64,000 nucleotides of DNA, taken from the NCBI RefSeq assembly GCF_003171515.1, contig NC_089390.1, positions 2,604,001-2,668,000 on the forward strand, given 5' to 3'. Below the pieces are notes generated by a model that was given only the letters and a program-made list of their open reading frames with translations, was not told the origin of the DNA and ran no database searches. Shown here piece after piece: positions 1-12,700 of this stretch. Position numbers and translations under genes: made by a program. The first letter of the stretch is position 1, and every line of letters starts with the position of its first letter. The stretch comes from Pyrenophora tritici-repentis. Taxonomy: Eukaryota; Ascomycota; Dothideomycetes; Pleosporales; Pleosporaceae.

Positions 1-1388
1 TACCACCCGCAGCAGCCAACTCTCTTTTCAGCTCATACTCATCTCCCCACATTCCGCACTTTACCCCAAACATGCCACATATGCACATGAGCGTCGCATG
101 AATTCATAAAAATCCAAAAACGCCACATCAAATCAGCCACATCGGCCACAAATCTCACTCTCAAACCCCCAACCCTAGTCCCAGCCCTATATACACATCT
201 CCCATGTCAATATTCATATAAACAGGATGACATGCTCCAACGGCGGCTTACGTGACACTACAATAAACATGCAAGGGTCTTCATATATACTTCTGATGAC
301 ACGATATAAACGCAAACACCAATTTCAAAACAAAAGCACATGCACACTCCCCAAGTCGTCAACGTAAGCTCACATAGAGCGGAGCGCGCATGTGTGTGCG
401 GATAGATGTTGCGCAGCGCGACTGCGAAAATCAGTAAGCACCAGCACCAAACCATCCAGACACTCCCAGGTCCAGCGATCCAAGGGCAAGGAAACACGAG
501 CCGTGGCGGAGGGTGACAAGGGGCGGTTAGTACTCCCGTAAAAACACGCATGCAGCGTCGGCGTATTGCTCAACCTCTTTTTAACTTTGCCGAGCCCCAT
601 GTTACCGCAACCTTACTGCATTTGCGCTCGTATTGTCGGGGCTGGGCAAGGCGGCAAAGGCGCCGAGAATTCCTACGACGCTGAGGCCCTGTGGCCAGCC
701 CAATTCTAGACCATGCGATATGGCGCAATCCCAACGAAGCAAAAATGGCCGAATACGAACGACGTCGGACAACCGTCCAGTAGGGCTAGCAATAGCTACA
801 CGACGGAGAAGGAGTAGCGGACGGATTGAAGCGAGAGGGGCAAAGAGAAAATTGCAAATGACTTTGTAACCAAACAGCCTGCATAAACAGTATTGAAAAA
901 AAAAGAAGGGGTCATTATTCTTTATACTACTACTTTATATGCTAATGCATCGAGTCGTCCGTGCCCCTGTTTCGTACGTACTCTGATGCTATGTGGTGGT
1001 CGTTAGGTGTGCCCATTTTTATCTAAACGCCGGGAAAATGACTGATTAGCAACGCCGTATCCGCATTTCATGATGATGCCGATGCAGACTGCTGCGGCTA
1101 TAAAAAGGTGAGGATGAAACAATAATACCATTGCTCATTGGCCCCACCCGGAACCGTACATGCAATGTGTGCCCAGGTCCAGAATGCTGCTTACGAAGAA
1201 GCCCGAAGATTGCGAGATTGGTACATGATTAGAACGCTGTAATAAACTTTAATGCAGTGGTTGGTGCCGGCACGGAGTCGTGGTGGTACGGAGCCCGCCG
1301 CGAGGGGTGGCCGCGACGTGTAGGCGAGAATCCAGTAACGCGAAACGTGAAGCGGATGACGTGGCGTGGTGCCATTGCAGCAAGGGAT
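1..1388. other. No gene recognised (left edge)
   Basis: Only short overlapping open frames on both strands, none with recognisable protein character or paired splice sites. The part next to 1388 is the 3' flank of the minus-strand membrane-protein gene and probably holds its 3' UTR. Confidence 0.5.
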
Positions 1389-2893
1389 TTAGACTTGCTC
1401 GGTGAAAGCGGATTTGCGCGAGGCATTGGATTCTCTCCGCTTCTTTTGGAGCTTCTTTGATGTTCTCCGCTCGGCGCGCTCCAACTCCTCGGGTGTGGGG
1501 GGCTGGAAAGTGCCTGGGCGCAGGATCTCGAAACCGGAGTTGACCTTCCGGATGACGGGATCGTTGCGGTCCTGATTCTGCTCGGTGGTGACCTCGTATG
1601 GTACTTGATCGTAGCTGTACTGATGTTGCGGGCCGCGAGGCTCGTACGTGTCGGGGTAGAATGGAGCGTTTGGCGCATACGACTCAGTCAAGGGAATCGC
1701 TTGCCTGGCCTGATTCGATGCGTGACCGTCATGACTCGGACCGGCAGACATAGTTACGGGCGCTTCTTCTGGGTCGGTAGCAGTGCGGCGGAGCGGAGGC
1801 GAGGGTGTCTTCTGGGGCATAAAATAGTTAACACCGTTGACGGTAGAAACATGGTTGTCCGCAACGCTGGCCCACTCTCCGCTATTACCTGGCTTCCGCA
1901 CACGAGGAGTGAGCTGTCCAGTTTCGGCGACGTGAGAGAGACGATGGCTTCGGAGGAGTTCGAGGTCGGTCTTGGGGTCAATGGGCGCTTGGTGTGAGTT
2001 GGGGCGGAAGTATGCCGTCTCGTATGCGCGGACGTCTTGCCCAATGGCCATGTAGTCGGATTCATCACTGGTGCGGCGGCTTGACTCTTTCGAGGACTGG
2101 CTGGTCTTGTGTTGATGGGTGAGGCGCGCTAGGGATTGTCAGCATACATCAGCCAATTGGCTGGGCTGTGGCTTACTTGGCGAAGGATCAGTCGACGTCC
2201 CGGTAGAAGGTGAAATGGTAGTGGGAGATACGCTGTGGTGGCAGTTGCTGCATCGTGGAGCGTCCTGGGCCTGGGCGCGAGCAGCAGGAGAGGATGAGCG
2301 AGACTGGTGGTTGGAGAGCGGCTCGGCGGAGACGGCGCGGTCGAAGGAGCTAGGGGCGACAGAACTGTTGCGACTTGAACCTTGGGCTACTGGTTGAGGG
2401 AGCTCAAGCTGAGAGTTGTTGAAACCGGCGCGAGGTATCTTTTCGCTGTACAAAGAGGCTCGGCTGCTGGCAACGGGGGTGTTGGATCGGGAAATCCATA
2501 CGCCGTCTACTTCGATACCGCTTTGAATGGCGCGGATACCAAAGGGAATCTCGTCTTTTGTTTCTGTACTGACTTGGGTAACAGGCTGGGCCTCGAGCAT
2601 TTCAGGAGATTGTGCGCGCTTGCCCTTGTCGACCTTGGTGTACTTGCGCAGTCTTCTCCTATCGTAGAAGAGCTTGATGAAACCACAGAAGATAGTGACA
2701 GCCTACCCTTGTTAGCAGAGCAACAATGGAAGGGTGATTTGGAAATGTCGTACAATAGCACAAGCCAGGACCTATGGCGATGACGTTAGTGCATGTGCGG
2801 TAGGTGGCTAGTCAAGTTACTCACAAAAGTCATCTTCTGCCACAGGGCCCAGCTAGTGAAGAAGGTATTGCCATCTGATGCTCCGAAACCCAT
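1389..2893 (-). CDS. Conserved single-pass fungal membrane protein, unknown function
   Basis: Four exons fit in phase: 2893–2825, 2771–2754 (18 nt), 2702–2177 and 2128–1389. The introns are 53, 51 and 48 bp, each with a GT–AG pair. The start ATG at 2893 opens MGFGASDG. A hydrophobic segment crosses the first three exons (WALWQKMTFVLACAIAVTIF) and is followed by a basic RRRLRKYTK stretch, which suggests one N-terminal membrane anchor with a long Ser/Pro-rich tail. After the anchor comes the block IPFGIRAIQSGIEVDGVW, which I remember as the signature of a conserved but uncharacterised Pezizomycotina family. The tail contains a CSNCHH pair and ends in a basic region (RRTSKKLQKKRRES). No catalytic motif is visible and no function is claimed. 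Confidence 0.75.
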
Positions 2894-5800
2894 TTTGGAG
2901 GATATGGAAAAGAGAAATGAAGAACAGAGCGAGGGTAAGAATAGGAAGCGGGGAAGAGTCGAGGTTGCAGAGGCTGGGAAGCGGCAGTGTTGATCAGTGC
3001 CTTGCTCGGCAGGAACTAGTCAAGTAGCTGGGTAACAAGGGAGGAGCTACCACTACCAGCAAACTCAGGGTGCGGGTACGGGTACAGGTACGGGTACAGG
3101 TACGGGTAGTCGATGAAAGGGCGACTAGTATTACAAGTGAAAGAGCGAGAGGAAGCCGATAGTCTCAGGCCAAGTCGGGGCACGGGGCGGGGGATTATGA
3201 GGACGAGGCGTGGACAGGACGTGGGTGTGGAAACGAGCGTGGAACGACCAAAGGGACGGGTGTCACTAGTGGTTCAGGGCTGTCATACACCAAAGCCTAA
3301 AGCTGAATCACAGGTATCCAGTGTGGCTGAAGGCACTCTGCGACTAGCTGTGTGGTGAGGGGATAGTCGACGGCTTCAGCTTGATCAGAGGGAGGCGGCG
3401 TGGGCAGAGCGAGTATTATATTGACGAGTATTGAGCAGGCACATGGGTCATGGCCGCCAATCCGGGCCCGCAGCCAGAGGAAACAACGGGACGCTGTCAT
3501 TTCATGGGGAGCAGGTTTTGGCGCCCCTGCTCCCACTCCCACCTGGGGCAAGAGCGTGTGCAGTGTGCCGTACGGTATGTGCAGGCCATGGCAAAGGAAG
3601 GCCTGCCTAGTCGGCCGCGTGCTTGGGCAACGCTGAACCAGGCGCCACCCTGCATGTGCACAGAGGACGCCCAGGGGGATTCAGCGGCCGACATGCATTG
3701 GTGACGCGAGCCGACGGCACGACTGCAAGGCTCGAAATAGCAAACGATGATGCGCGAGTGTTTGGCCACAGTCCATGACTGTCTGGCAGATCGGCCTTGA
3801 TACTATGTGGACCTTCATACGAGCCCGACATGGTAGACCCAATACTTTCCCCCATGCCAGTTGCTCTGAGCCGCGCGACGCTGTAGCTGTTTGAGAGAGC
3901 CGCGCACCTCGTACCAAAGCGGCGTTGGCGAAATGTCTCATCATCGAATAACCTGAAGTCGCGTGTGATGTCTTTTTTTTTTTCCTTCAAGACCTTTTAC
4001 CTTTGATTCACTTTGCTGGCCCTGGCGACGGTGAAGGTTTCCGGGCGAGCGCTGGTAGACTAGCCGCGAGGTGCTGTTAGGCTAAGCTCAATGCGCAAGG
4101 CCCCGACTCTGAAAACGGGAAGGCGCTTCGGGGGGGTGCAGGACGTGGCTTCCTCTTACGTCCATTAGGTCCAAGTCGCTCTTTCTGCTTTCGCCAACGC
4201 TCTTCCCCGGCCAGACCTCAGTGGCTGTCGCAGACACTGTCATCCGACAATACCATGCTGAGACGACGGTAGGGCTGCTGCAAAGAGCACACTGCCGCTG
4301 CGTCCGTGATCCGAGGGTGCCGACTCGCTTTCGTCTTTGCTCCACACGGCCTGCGGCTCCTCTAACAATACTCGTGTTTCGTGTTTCGTGATCCCACATC
4401 TCATGATTATTTGGCACCCTTTCCAAGACGTCCTCATTTCAAAACTCTACTCACGCCAAATCGGCCGAATTCCTTATTCGTACCGTCCTTTACGCAGCCT
4501 GCAGCCGCACAATTTCGGAAGAATTGGACCTGCACCTGCACCTGCACCCACATGCATCCGCTGTTTGTACAATCCTGACCTGTTCCCATTGTCCTACCAG
4601 CCTCCAGCCCCATTCGTGGCGACTTGTCACCTCAAAGGCCTATGTCTGCGACCGCTCCACCAGAGCGATAGTTTTGCTCGCTGCTCCACCATGATGAATG
4701 CCCAGGCACAGGCCCCCTGTGAACCGGGGCATGTCCTTGCTCAACATGTCCGCCGTGCAATTGGCGATATTGACGGACTGAGGCTACACAACACGACATG
4801 CGTGTAACCTCAACTTCCAGCACACACCGCTCCTACTGCAAGGCATCTTTCTGTGACCTTCTGACTCGAGTTACACGCGCCTTCTCCATGGTCTCGGAAT
4901 TCATGTATTCTCGGCCATCCATATTTTTAGCGGCAATATGCTATCGATTGTCCTGCACGTTGAATTCTCTGCCACGTCCTTTGCCGACGGAGCTATGCCC
5001 TACCCACATGCACCCCTAAGCTAGGCCTCTCACAGACATAGCCGCCCCTTCTTCTCCCATGCTTTTCTAGAAAAAAATGTTATCCACCTCGCTAATCTCC
5101 CAACCAAAGCCCATCACACATGGAGAGAGGGTCGAGATGCTGTCATTTGAGCAAAATTCTGTGCCAGGGGTTACCCGGGATTGCCTTAGCTCCCGCGAGC
5201 CACAACGCCCAACGTCGAGATGGAGATGCTCGTCCACCTTCACACGCTGGAAGTTTTCCCTCGCTTGGGTAACCGGATGGCTGCCAAATGTGGCAATATC
5301 ATAAACATGTTGTTGCCGGGCCTTCAGCCTCGGCGAGGCATGCACAAGACAATTAGTGCTGCAAAGTCAAGCCGCGAATTATTGACTTGTCTCTAGTCTC
5401 TCGTATACGCAGATCATCTCGTATTTGACGCCGTCATGTGATACATGCCCGTGAAAGCGTCAGTAGGCGTGGACGACTTGCAGCGTCGGGAGCGTCGGGA
5501 ATCGTCAACCGACCAGTGGCACCAAGAGACGTGCTCAAATTCATCGCAACGGTGATTAGCAGATGAGGGGAAATGCTGCAGGCGCTGGTTAGCTTCCGTT
5601 GTTGTCTGGACATTCCCAGTCATGTCTCTAATGCATCTCCATAGCTTTGCAGCATCGCAGAGCCATTGTCTCTGCATACCTTGCTAGATCGATGCAGCCA
5701 AGTTGGAAGCAGATGCTCGTCATGTATGCCCATCTAGATCACCTGCATGCGCCCAAAGCGCGACTGCTTCAATTACCATGACAACACCTACGGTAGCACG

Positions 5801-7021
5801 AATCTCTGCAGCGTAGTTCATGCACCTCTTTGCTTCTTTGGTGCGGCTACTCGAGACGTCGTCTAAGCAAACCACGACTGCCTTGGCCCAGGCACGACAT
5901 GCAAATCACGCCGCAATTCCAAAATGATGCGCAAAGTCCCGAGGGCTGGTCGCTGTACCGGGCAGTCTAGTTGTTAGGCTGTGCGCAAGGGTTGCTTGTA
6001 GCCTACGGTACACTTTGAAAAACATGGTCATGTAACCTCATTGCGACCCATGGGCTGGAGAGAAACACCGGACTACCCGGTCAGGCAAAGAGGGGCTATT
6101 CTTGCAAAAGTGGAGTGGCACATGTGCACGTTCGCATCCGTGTCTGTCTCGAACTGCGAGTTCAGATCGTGTGGGGGGGCGCTCCGGCACCGCCTGAGGC
6201 ACATCAACGGGCGTGACTGAAGCGCATGTTTCATAGCTACTATATCTTCGGTGCTTATCCGTAGGGGTCCAATATTGATAGTTGTTTCACCTGCACGGCA
6301 CAGGTTTCGGTACCGACATCAAGTAGGTTCAACTGCAGTTTCCTGGGCCGGCGCCTACTATTGTCGCAGCATCTCGTGACAATCACACTAGGTAGGTGAT
6401 GAGTCGCGGGGAAGCGTCTTTGACGCCAGGTGCTGAGGCAGCTTTTGTAGCCGCCGGGCGAAACCCCGGCATCGGGCGTCGGGCGTCGGACTATATCGTC
6501 GTGGTGAGCTCCATGTGAGGTTCGAACAAGCTGTTTTTTAGGCGTGCTGGTGGTGAGCTGAAGCGGGCACCCTCGGATCCCAGCGTCTGGTACCTGACGA
6601 CTTCCATTCTCGTCTCATGCAGGGACCACCAGGAGGAGGCCGTCCTTGGTCACCTGTTTGACTCTCCGCACCGAACACCCCTCACGCCTCGAGTTTCGAT
6701 ATGTCGCTGCCACTCTGCCATGAGCTGCGAGCTGCGCAACATGAGCCGGTTTTTTCCCCCGACGCCGGCATGACGTTCTTTGATTTGCGCTGCCCTCTCG
6801 CACGAGTTACGGATAATGTTCGTACCGAGCCCAAACCCCAAAGGGTCTTGGTTCCTGCCCGATTGGCCCGGTCAGGGAAGTCATGATGTTAGACGCCGGA
6901 TCCATGTGTCCCTGCTCAACCTTTACACCCAGCTTGATCTTACATACACGCTACACCAGCCTACTAAACCACTCGACCCTGTTCCTGTTTCGCCCCATTT
7001 CTTCGTCGCTGCCTGCCCGCC
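2894..7021. other. Long gene-free interval
   Basis: About 4.1 kb with only short, mutually overlapping frames that lack protein character. The first 200 bp hold the promoter of the membrane-protein gene and a 12-bp tandem repeat. The last ~400 bp (pyrimidine-rich, ending CGCTGCCTGCCCGCC before the ATG at 7022) look like the promoter and leader of the next gene. I see no transposon hallmarks in between. Confidence 0.5.
3073..3108. repeat. Short tandem repeat, 12-bp unit GGTACGGGTACA
   Basis: Alternating CGGGTA and CAGGTA hexamers make about three copies of a 12-bp unit upstream of the membrane-protein gene. It looks like a promoter-proximal minisatellite. Confidence 0.7.
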
Positions 7022-7988
7022 ATGCCTATCCGCAACCCCTTCCGACGCACTGGTGGACCTGAGCCAGTTGAGGAGGCTCAGCGGAGCGCACCGGAGAACG
7101 GTTTCAAGACCACTGCCGTCTCGGGAACTGCGCCCCTGCAGATTAAAGACCCTACTGAATACAAACTGAGTGGTATGATTTTGTTTGCCATGCGCTCGGG
7201 GCGCAAAGCGTCGTCCGGAGCTGCATCGGGTGTATAGGCGCTTACAGTAATCATAGAGATCAACGACAGCGGTGTGTACTTGCCGGTAAGATCAACCCTT
7301 GAGCACGTGGGATTGGCGCATGGATTCCAAACAGCGACAGCCATTGCCATGCCGTAAGACGTTGGTTAACATTGCGACAGCCGTCCCCACAACAAGAGAA
7401 GCCCACGTTTTGGCACTCAAAGTCCAATGTCTCCACCACATCCTCCAACCATCGCAGTCTTCTCGCCGAGAATGAACCCTTTAGCATCTCCCGCGAGAGC
7501 TTCGACTCATACAGGAGATCATTTGTAACTTCTTGCTCAGCTGCTTAAAGTGGCAAGCATCCGCTGACATTGCATAGGATATCTCCGCACGGTCGCCGGT
7601 TGTCGACAATATCCACGAGACGTACCCCCGTCAATCGCTCGATGCGCGCCGCTCCGTAGATACCAGACGATCCCTTGACGTGCGCCGCTCCCGCGCCACT
7701 CCGCGCTCGTCAATGCAACAATCCCGCAGCAGCGAGAGCCACGACCAACTGCCTGAAGAAGGCTTTGAGGAAGTGGGCTTGAACGATGAGCCCAAACCCC
7801 AGCCTAAGAAGCGCAGCATCTTCTCGCGCTTCGGCGACAACAGCCACGGCAATGACAAGGCTGAAGAGCGACCCTCATCGAGCCACCACTTCTCGCTGAC
7901 AGGTCGCAAGAGAGCCGAGAGCGGGGCAGGATCTGAGCTGAAGCCCATGCCCAGACCGGCGTCGGACATGCCCGTTGAGTCGCGGTGA
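7022..7988 (+). CDS. Conserved serine-rich fungal protein, unknown function
   Basis: Four exons in phase: 7022–7172, 7257–7285, 7381–7524 and 7578–7988, encoding 244 residues. All introns are GT–AG. The protein opens MPIRNPFRR and has the block TEYKLSEINDSGVYLPPSP at residues 45–63. It then carries ENEPFSISRESFDSYRRSFDI and repeated RRS(V/L)D motifs around residues 110–140, an acidic FEEVGLNDE stretch, and KKRSIFSRFGD near residue 190. There is no membrane segment or enzyme motif, and the composition suggests a largely disordered protein with phosphorylation-prone RRxS sites. I remember this block order as a conserved hypothetical family in filamentous ascomycetes. The function is unknown. 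Confidence 0.8.
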
Positions 7989-9693
7989 TACTCACCATAT
8001 GATTGTTAATGAGGAAAGGACACACAAGGAGTCCAAGAGCTGGGTAGACCTTGGATAACCCCTATCAGATGGCTAGGAGCATCACGGCGTTTGGGAATTG
8101 ATGATTTTGCGGTAGCACGCCACATTAGATGGGCAGCATTGGGGAGTATTCCTGGATGAGACAACGGAATTTCTAGCTTGACTGTCATGCAACTACAATC
8201 GCTAGTATCACACTATCATTGTCGATAAGGCGCAGAACCCGTCTATACGACAATGCGCCTTTTCACCGACACTTTCTTATCCAGATTGGAACAAATATCC
8301 TAATTATATCATCGGAGTGGAGGACTCGTATTCTACAATGTAGTATAGCCAACCAATCTACCGTGTAACTAGTGCATCGTATAAGCAGCACATTAGCAAA
8401 AACGTTGTCGTCCTGACTCGAACTTGCCTTCCCATGCGCCTCATCACGCAGACACATTAGCTTATTATAATTATATCATCGGAGCCGCACCGTATCGTAT
8501 CTCCCCATCATCTCTGTCGGCTCGTATTTGTACCGTCAAGAAACCGTTGGTTAGATTAACTTAAATTCTGTTCCTGACTCGAGGGCTCCTTCCTCCTTCG
8601 TTTCGTTTTCGTCCCACCTTCCCCCGCCACTCACCGTCCGCTTAACCTAAACACCCCACAAAATGTCGTGAAATCCAGTATCGAGTGATTGCAGGTGCCC
8701 AATCTCTTCCTTTTTTCAACTCCTTAATCCACCCCTAGCTGTGCAGAGAAAAACCGTTGAATGCATCCGTCATTTTCCAAGCGCCTACAGCCCTGTCATT
8801 GTATTACCTATTTTCCTTGTCGTCTTTTCCCTGTCGGTCTATCCATCTACCCACCCACCCACCTACCGGCGTACCGTCCGGTTCCAGATTTTCTTCTCCC
8901 CCCAAGACTTTTCCAAGGTTCACTTTCCAAGCTTAGTTCCCCACTTATCCCATCCACTTACTTAATCGTGGTACGGAACTTTCCTTTGTTGGGAAACGAC
9001 GTGAGTAGGCGCGTTTAAAAGTTGGTTGGATTTGTTTGGTTTGGTTGAGGGGGAGGCAAGGGCAGGGCTGCAGGCTGCGCGCGCCGTTCGTTTCCGGTGG
9101 TTCCGAGGTCACAGGCTTCGGAGGCGGTTCGGCATTGGTGCGTGGGTACGTGATGTCATGGGAGTGTAATGAGCGGGGTGGGTGTCTTTGGGATAGGAGG
9201 GCCGCGGAAATGAGGGGGGGGGAGTGGGAGGAGTTTGTGTGTGTATGTATGTAATCCATTAACGTCCTTTATCAGTCAGAGACTATGTAGGACGGTGGCA
9301 GATGCCATTCTAGCTATTTTTATCTCTCCTTTGACGTTCGTTGGTTGTGTTTTTGACTATTGTGGTTTAGGCATGTCCTAGCTATTACAGGGGAGGAGAG
9401 AAAGTAAAACCCTATTATAGCTGCCTGTTTTTCCTTCTCTTCAACCTATCTCTTTTTGCAACGCTTTCCTCGTGTTCCTAAGTCTGAAAAAAACCTCGAG
9501 GGGGAAAAAGCCATGGGATCTTGAACGAGGCGTAGGGTTGTAACAAGCTTAGCGTAGTGTTGTAGTCGTAGCAGTACGTGGCTCGGGTGTACTGCGGCTA
9601 TAAACTGTCGCTAAGTTTTTTGCAGGGGTAGGTGAAAATTTGCGAGTTGGAGTAAGCCGTTCGATATTTTTTTGGTAAAGCCACAAGTGGCGG
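7989..9693. other. Interval with pyrimidine-rich leader-like tract, no ORF
   Basis: 8580–8980 is strongly CT-rich in the style of a fungal promoter and 5' leader. It contains a minimal ATG-TCG-TGA frame at 8663–8671 in the good context CACAAAATG, but no long frame follows. A 17-bp direct repeat lies at 8301 and 8468. Nothing else is recognisable. Confidence 0.4.
8301..8484. repeat. 17-bp direct repeats (8301–8317 and 8468–8484)
   Basis: TAATTATATCATCGGAG occurs twice in the same orientation, 150 bp apart. The intervening DNA shows no obvious terminal inverted repeats, so a small mobile element is possible but unsupported. Confidence 0.6.
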
Positions 9694-9790
9694 TGAGAGG
9701 AGAAGGATTCGAACCTTCGACCTCTACTACACTGCAAATTTGGAGTGCGGTAGAGGAATACCAGACGCTTTACCACTGCGCCATCCCCCC
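9694..9790 (-). tRNA. tRNA-like gene, anticodon not resolvable
   Basis: Read on the minus strand, GGGGGGA at the 5' end pairs with TCCTCTC at the 3' end through seven pairs (two G·U). An A-box TGGCGCAGTGG and a B-box GGTTCGAATCC are both near consensus. The T arm GAAGG-TTCGAAT-CCTTC is perfect and the D stem is GCGC/GCGT. Between D and T arms, however, about 48 nt form one extended hairpin (CCTCTAC...GTAGAGG and CACT...AGTG), and no normal five-pair anticodon stem can be placed directly after the D arm. The string CTCCAAA resembles a tRNA-Trp loop, but its flanks do not pair correctly. It may be an unusual intron-bearing tRNA or a decayed copy. Confidence 0.5.
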
Positions 9791-12700
9791 TAGTGGGAGG
9801 AGTTGTTGATACTGTTTGTTGTGTTTATACTTAGAGTCTCCGATTGAACTTTAGTGGCGGGTCAGCACACTCATGCACGGTAGAGCTTTGAAATGCACGA
9901 TCAAGATCTATATATCTCGTGGATTCACTCTTTGGCCGTATTGCCAAGGATGCTACAAACCGTAGTCTGCAGTCATACCCAGAATCCATCAAAGTGCTAC
10001 CTAATCTACCCTCTATCAAGAAGACATCATCCAACCTCACAAAATCAACTCAACTATCTAATCCACATGCCCTGCCTCCCTCCACTCCGTATCCTCCCCA
10101 AATGCGTCTTCTCTACGCCCTCCCCTTCTCTCCTGGTCTTCATCAGAAACGCCCTCAGGAAATGCACTGGTGAAGTCTTCAACCCCCACTTGCCGACTGG
10201 CGGATCAATGAAGCCGTCCGCATGTGCTACCTGGCCCTCTTGCGCGGTACCTTGCAGTAAACCCAGATGATCGCACAACTCGCTGTACTTGGAGAAGGAG
10301 TTGAGATATAAACTACCAGCGAAAAGGTTGAACTGCAATGTCAAGCTGCGGGATACGGAGCCGGGAGTGTATTCGACCGACGATGTAGAAGGTGAGATTG
10401 TCGAGGCATGCGAAACTGATACTTGCGCGGGCGGCGAAGACATGCAATGTGACCTTTGCGTCTAGACGAATCTTGGACATCACACTGTTCGCTTCTTTCG
10501 GACTAATGACCATGAGGTTATTGATCATATCGCAGTTGCTGGGATCTGGCACTGAAAAGCCTGCGCGACATGTTCCAGAAGGTATCAAGACGGTTTTCAT
10601 AAAGTCCTTTGTGACGAGAAGGTCTTTTGGGAAGTCGTTGAGGTCGACAAGTCCACCTGCGCGCGTCATTCGTAGTGCTTGGAATGCGGGCTGCCATGCG
10701 TCAGAGACAGGCAGGAGATTGCCAATCTCTACCAGTTTCCCGAGATCCTTATGGATAGTGGATGTGGGGGCTTTCATGAGAGGAGGGCGTTCGATTTGAC
10801 GTTCTTCTTCAATCTCAGGCGCGAGTTCCCTCTCTTGCTCCTTGGCAAACGGCACACAATCATGGCTTGTAGCTCCAAAGTCGCGGCATCGTGTTACAAT
10901 CTCAGCAATCTTGGGGTTGGAGCGTTGCGAGAAACCATCGCTCTTCTGAGATTGTAGCCGGTATCTCGTCTCCAGGCTCGCAGCTTCGTCTTTGAGCATA
11001 CACTTCGATCGAAACACTTGGCTTTTCGCTGGTAGTCGCGTAGATCTTTGCTCTAATATCCTCAGGCACGATGAAAGTCACTGCTTGTCCATTGCCAAGC
11101 TTCTTCATGCGCATTGCAGCTTGCATGGGACGATCCTTCGTGACTTGACTACCTAACGTAAGGGCGGCGCGATAGTTTCGTGGAAGGCGCAAATCAGTTC
11201 CGCGGGTATGCGACTCGTCTAGGTAGACGGTGCAAGATTCTAGCATCCTTGAATATGGCGAAGTCTGGAATGGCTCAATCCGGGAATTGCGATCGAGAAC
11301 GGAAAGTTCCTCGTCTTCGAAGTATACGACTGCCTGGACATCCTTGTTACGCATCTTCAGCCAGGTTGCCGCGACTTGTCTATTATTCATGTCAAGAATG
11401 GAGGCTCAGCAGTCTAGGAGGACCCTGATGTCTCGTTCGAGCATCTGGATGAATGAGAGCAGATGTTCGCCGTCACTGTCACTGTCGATTGCACGCGCAG
11501 GTAGAATCTCGAACAACGTCTCATGCATGAGTAGATATGACAGAACCTGAGCGTTCGTATGATGTTGAGTCGGAAGATCAAGCTGCTCGATCCTGAGTGG
11601 GAGCCCGTGACGTGTGTCCTTGGTACCAGAGAAGCCCGTCGTTGAGTGCGCTTTTTATACTGCAAGATCCCATCCCGATGCACTGAGCTTCTTGGTAAAC
11701 TGCTTCAGTTGCTTGAGAAACACCAAATACGAAAGGAAATCATCCACGACCTTTCGTGAATACCAAAGTCCTGGGAACAGCTGCGTGATGTACTGTTGCC
11801 GGTCGTGTATACTGATGACGGAAAGATTTCCGAAAGCTTCGGGTAGGCTGAAAGACGCGGTGCTGACAAAGTCGTCGTAATGGATGGTCGCATATTCAGA
11901 CCTCAGAACATGTGTAAGTATATCGAAAAGTTCCCCATCTCCTAAGCCTGAATAGTACCAGGATAAAAGAGTGAGGATGATGACCACATCCGGATGGGAA
12001 AATTCACTCCGTGGGAAGGGCGAGTCTTTGGACTTGTAGGGTATGGCAGGCAAAGTGCGTGGGATACGAGAGCGATCCAAACCGAAGTTGACGCGGTAGC
12101 GTTTTTGGCCGAAAATGAAGCATAGGACACCACCAGCAAACAGTCCACGTAACAGGAGTAAAAGCGTCTTTGTCGTCTCATTCCAGAACGGGCTCTTCTC
12201 GACTGCGCAGATCTCGTCGGTCTCCAAATCTTATGTAGCGCAAGGTTGCCGTTTTCATGCCTGGTGACTGGGGTCGAGAAGGTATGTCAATGCCAAACTC
12301 GACAACATGCGTCGCAAGTAAGCCCAGCACTCGGTCAGCAGCATCAGATTGCAGGACCTGACCCGGGGAAACTTTCCATCGGCGTTGTTCTGGATATCGA
12401 TAGATTCGGGAGCTTCATTCTTGACCTGCAGAGCATATCCTGGCAAATAACCACTCGGCAGTATATGACGGAGGCCATGGTGTTCAGAGAGGGTGTGCTG
12501 AGGGACTGGTCTGTACGGTTCGGCCTCCTGGCAGCCAGGTATACTAGAAATGAAGTACGCTGACACGTCGCGCCAGTCTTTGAAAGCTCTCGGTAAGAAC
12601 AGTTCAAAACTGTTGCTTTTGCTACAGATTGGTTCGAAGAAAGAAGCCATTTATAAATGTTGATCTACATGGCGTCTGCGTTACGCTTGGCTGCGCATCT

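Noticed and set aside
3066..3110. GGGTAC-type repeat considered as telomere-like sequence
   Set aside because: The unit (GGTACGGGTACA) does not match the fungal telomere repeat TTAGGG and the array is only about 36 bp.
4337..4807. 156-codon plus-strand frame
   Set aside because: Pro/Cys/His-rich text typical of chance translation of C-rich DNA; opposing frames are equally open.
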